Shown here: positions 62,705 to 64,000 of the stretch, one piece after another
Numbering within the stretch: position 1 is the stretch's first letter
Layout of the letters: every line of letters starts with the position of its first letter
NCBI RefSeq assembly: GCF_004402485.1
Contig: NZ_SOFG01000024.1
Location: forward strand, 186,001-250,000
Origin: Cryobacterium algoricola
Lineage (GTDB): Bacteria; Actinomycetota; Actinomycetes; Actinomycetales; Microbacteriaceae
Direction: 5' to 3'
Length of the DNA stretch: 64,000 nucleotides
Program-made: the position numbers and the translations under genes
Notes under the pieces: generated by a model
What the model saw: only the letters and a program-made list of their open reading frames with translations
The model's database searches: none
What the model was told of the DNA's origin: nothing

Positions 62705-63994
62705 GTGACCTTTCCGCTGCAGTCGACCCCCGTCCCGAGCCTTCCGATCAACCCGCCGCAGCGCCTGCTGATGGGACCGGGGCCGATCAATGCCGACCCA
62801 CGGGTGCTGCGTGCCATGTCCGCGCAGCTCGTCGGCCAGTACGACCCGGCGATGACGGGGTATATGACCGAGACGATGGGCCTGTACCGCGACGTATTCC
62901 GCACCGGCAATGAGCAGACGCTCCTGATCGACGGCACGGCACGTGCCGGGATCGAGGCGGCACTCGTCTCACTGATCCAGCCGGGAGACCGGGTGCTCGT
63001 GCCCATCTTCGGACGCTTCGGCCACCTCCTCCGCGAGATCGCCGAACGCGTCGGCGCCGAGGTGCACGTGCGGGAGGTGCCGTGGGGCACCGTGTTCACG
63101 CCCGCCGCGATCGAACAGGCGATCATCGAGACCCGGCCGACGCTGCTCGCGATCGTGCACGGCGACACCTCGACGACCCTCGCCCAGCCGCTCGACGAGC
63201 TCGGCGACATCTGCGCCCGGCACGGCGTGCTCTTCTACACCGACGCGACGGCGTCGCTCGGCGGCAACACCTTCGAAGCGGATGCCTGGGGCCTCGACGC
63301 CGTGACCGCCGGCCTGCAGAAGTGCCTCGCCGGGCCATCCGGTTCCGCACCGGCCACCTTCTCGGCCCGCGCCGTCGACGTGATCGACTCCCGCCGGAGC
63401 ATCGAGGCCGGCATCCGGGAGGCCGGGGACGCGGTGCTGCCCAACCGGATCCGCTCGAACTACTTCGACCTCGCCATGCTCTTCGACTACTGGGGTCCGC
63501 GCCGGCTCAACCACCACACCGAGGCCACGACCGCCCTCTACGGCGCCCGCGAGTGCGCGCGCATCCTCGTCGAGGAGGGCATGGCAGAGGCCGTCGCCCG
63601 GCACCGGCTGCACGGCTCGGCGATGCTCGCGGGAGTGCACGGCCTCGGGCTGTCCGTGTTCGGCGACCCGGCCCACCGGATGAACAACGTCGTCGCGGTC
63701 GAGATCCCCGACGGGGTCAACGGTGACGCGGTGCGCGGCACCCTGCTCGAGGACTTCGGCATCGAGATCGGCACCTCGTTCGGACCGCTGCACGGCAAGG
63801 TCTGGCGGATCGGCGTGATGGGCTACAACGCCCGCAAGGACACCGTGCTGACCACCCTCGCGGCGCTCGAGCAGGTGCTCCGGCGCGCGGGGGCATCCGT
63901 CACCGGTGGCGGGGGAGTCGGCGCGGCCTGGGACCTGTACGCCGACGCGGACCGTGACGCTGCTGCGTCCGACGACGCCGCGGTGCTCTCATGA
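62705..63994 (+). CDS. pucG: (S)-Ureidoglycine-glyoxylate aminotransferase-like protein
   Basis: This 429-residue class V PLP enzyme follows the PucG pattern closely: MGPGPINADPRVLRAMS, VGQYDPAMTGYMTETM, LLIDGTARAGIEAALVS, PIFGRFGHLLREIAERVGAEVH, the PLP Lys in GLQKCLAGPSG, RSNYFDLAMLFDYWGPRRLNHHTEATT and FGIEIGTSFGPLHGKVWRIG. PucG moves the amino group of ureidoglycine to glyoxylate in purine/allantoin breakdown. Plain alanine-glyoxylate aminotransferase is the alternative. GTG 62705 has TAAGCT 6 nt upstream, consistent with a leaderless transcript. Confidence 0.8.
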   Translation: MTFPLQSTPVPSLPINPPQRLLMGPGPINADPRVLRAMSAQLVGQYDPAMTGYMTETMGLYRDVFRTGNEQTLLIDGTARAGIEAALVSLIQPGDRVLVPIFGRFGHLLREIAERVGAEVHVREVPWGTVFTPAAIEQAIIETRPTLLAIVHGDTSTTLAQPLDELGDICARHGVLFYTDATASLGGNTFEADAWGLDAVTAGLQKCLAGPSGSAPATFSARAVDVIDSRRSIEAGIREAGDAVLPNRIRSNYFDLAMLFDYWGPRRLNHHTEATTALYGARECARILVEEGMAEAVARHRLHGSAMLAGVHGLGLSVFGDPAHRMNNVVAVEIPDGVNGDAVRGTLLEDFGIEIGTSFGPLHGKVWRIGVMGYNARKDTVLTTLAALEQVLRRAGASVTGGGGVGAAWDLYADADRDAAASDDAAVLS

Positions 63995-64000
63995 CGGCCG
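63991..64000 (+). CDS. Start of a following gene, cut by the right edge
   Basis: ATGACGGCC begins at 63991, overlapping the preceding stop as ATGA, the coupling seen repeatedly in this genome. Only three codons are present, so no function can be assigned; a further ureide-catabolism gene would fit. Confidence 0.5.

Overview
The window is high-GC actinobacterial DNA, most likely from Microbacteriaceae (Cryobacterium/Leifsonia-like). This placement is inferred from base composition, a DUF222/13E12-type HNH protein, a maltokinase, a LexA box of the TCGAAC-N4-GTTCGA type, and many octamers CGGATGCC/GGCATCCG. I recognise 52 protein genes: a maltokinase cut by the left edge, 50 complete genes, and one gene of which only the first codons are present at the right edge. 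I found no rRNA, tRNA, CRISPR array or transposase.

Layout. 1-1453: maltokinase (-). 1653-3939: MacB/FtsX-type ABC permease and ATPase. 4000-5936: Tat-exported nitroreductase-fold protein and TetR regulator. 5933-9385: MFS transporter and GntR regulator (-), divergent from a GlcD-type FAD oxidase. 9653-12878: pyruvate formate-lyase and its activase. 13083-19381: small membrane protein, GH5 cellulase with CBM2, class A penicillin-binding protein, and a secreted protein with a long Thr-Pro linker. 19518-23281: SOS-controlled DUF6504 gene and dnaE2 (-). 23348-28511: catabolic operon (-) for a KstD-type flavoprotein, a Dabb protein, an SDR and an MHS transporter, preceded by an IclR regulator. 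28563-37678: a second IclR regulator and a complete 4-hydroxybenzoate/protocatechuate branch of the beta-ketoadipate pathway (pobA, pcaH, G, B, L, I, J, F). 37761-39269: pepA (-). 39442-50423: molybdenum-cofactor genes (moaE; moeB-moeA-moaC-mobA-DUF6457-moaD on the minus strand; moaA-fdhD), interrupted by the HNH gene and a formaldehyde dehydrogenase. 50482-51386: SRPBCC protein and MarR regulator. 51383-53707: molybdenum formate-dehydrogenase-like oxidoreductase. 53923-57692: HEAT-like/GT4 and GT1 glycosyltransferases. 57889-58721: DUF2017 and clpS. 58772-59533: DUF1275 membrane protein. 59668-63994: formamidase-like protein, AtzH-amidase fusion and a PucG-like ureidoglycine-glyoxylate aminotransferase.

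How it works together. One theme is aromatic and alicyclic acid catabolism: the KstD-type flavoprotein, SDR and MHS transporter beside pobA-pca look like a route that oxidises a hydroxy- or oxo-cyclohexanecarboxylate to 4-hydroxybenzoate and on to succinyl-CoA and acetyl-CoA. A second theme is formate: PFL and formaldehyde dehydrogenase make it, the molybdoenzyme may oxidise it, and fdhD plus the Moco genes mature that enzyme. A third is cell-wall and secreted carbohydrate enzymes. Regulatory DNA is unusually readable: TetR-, MarR-, LexA- and probable IclR-type operators, at least ten genes with a TAnnnT-like -10 box 6-7 nt before the start codon (leaderless transcripts), and three terminators built from inverted GGATGCC cores.
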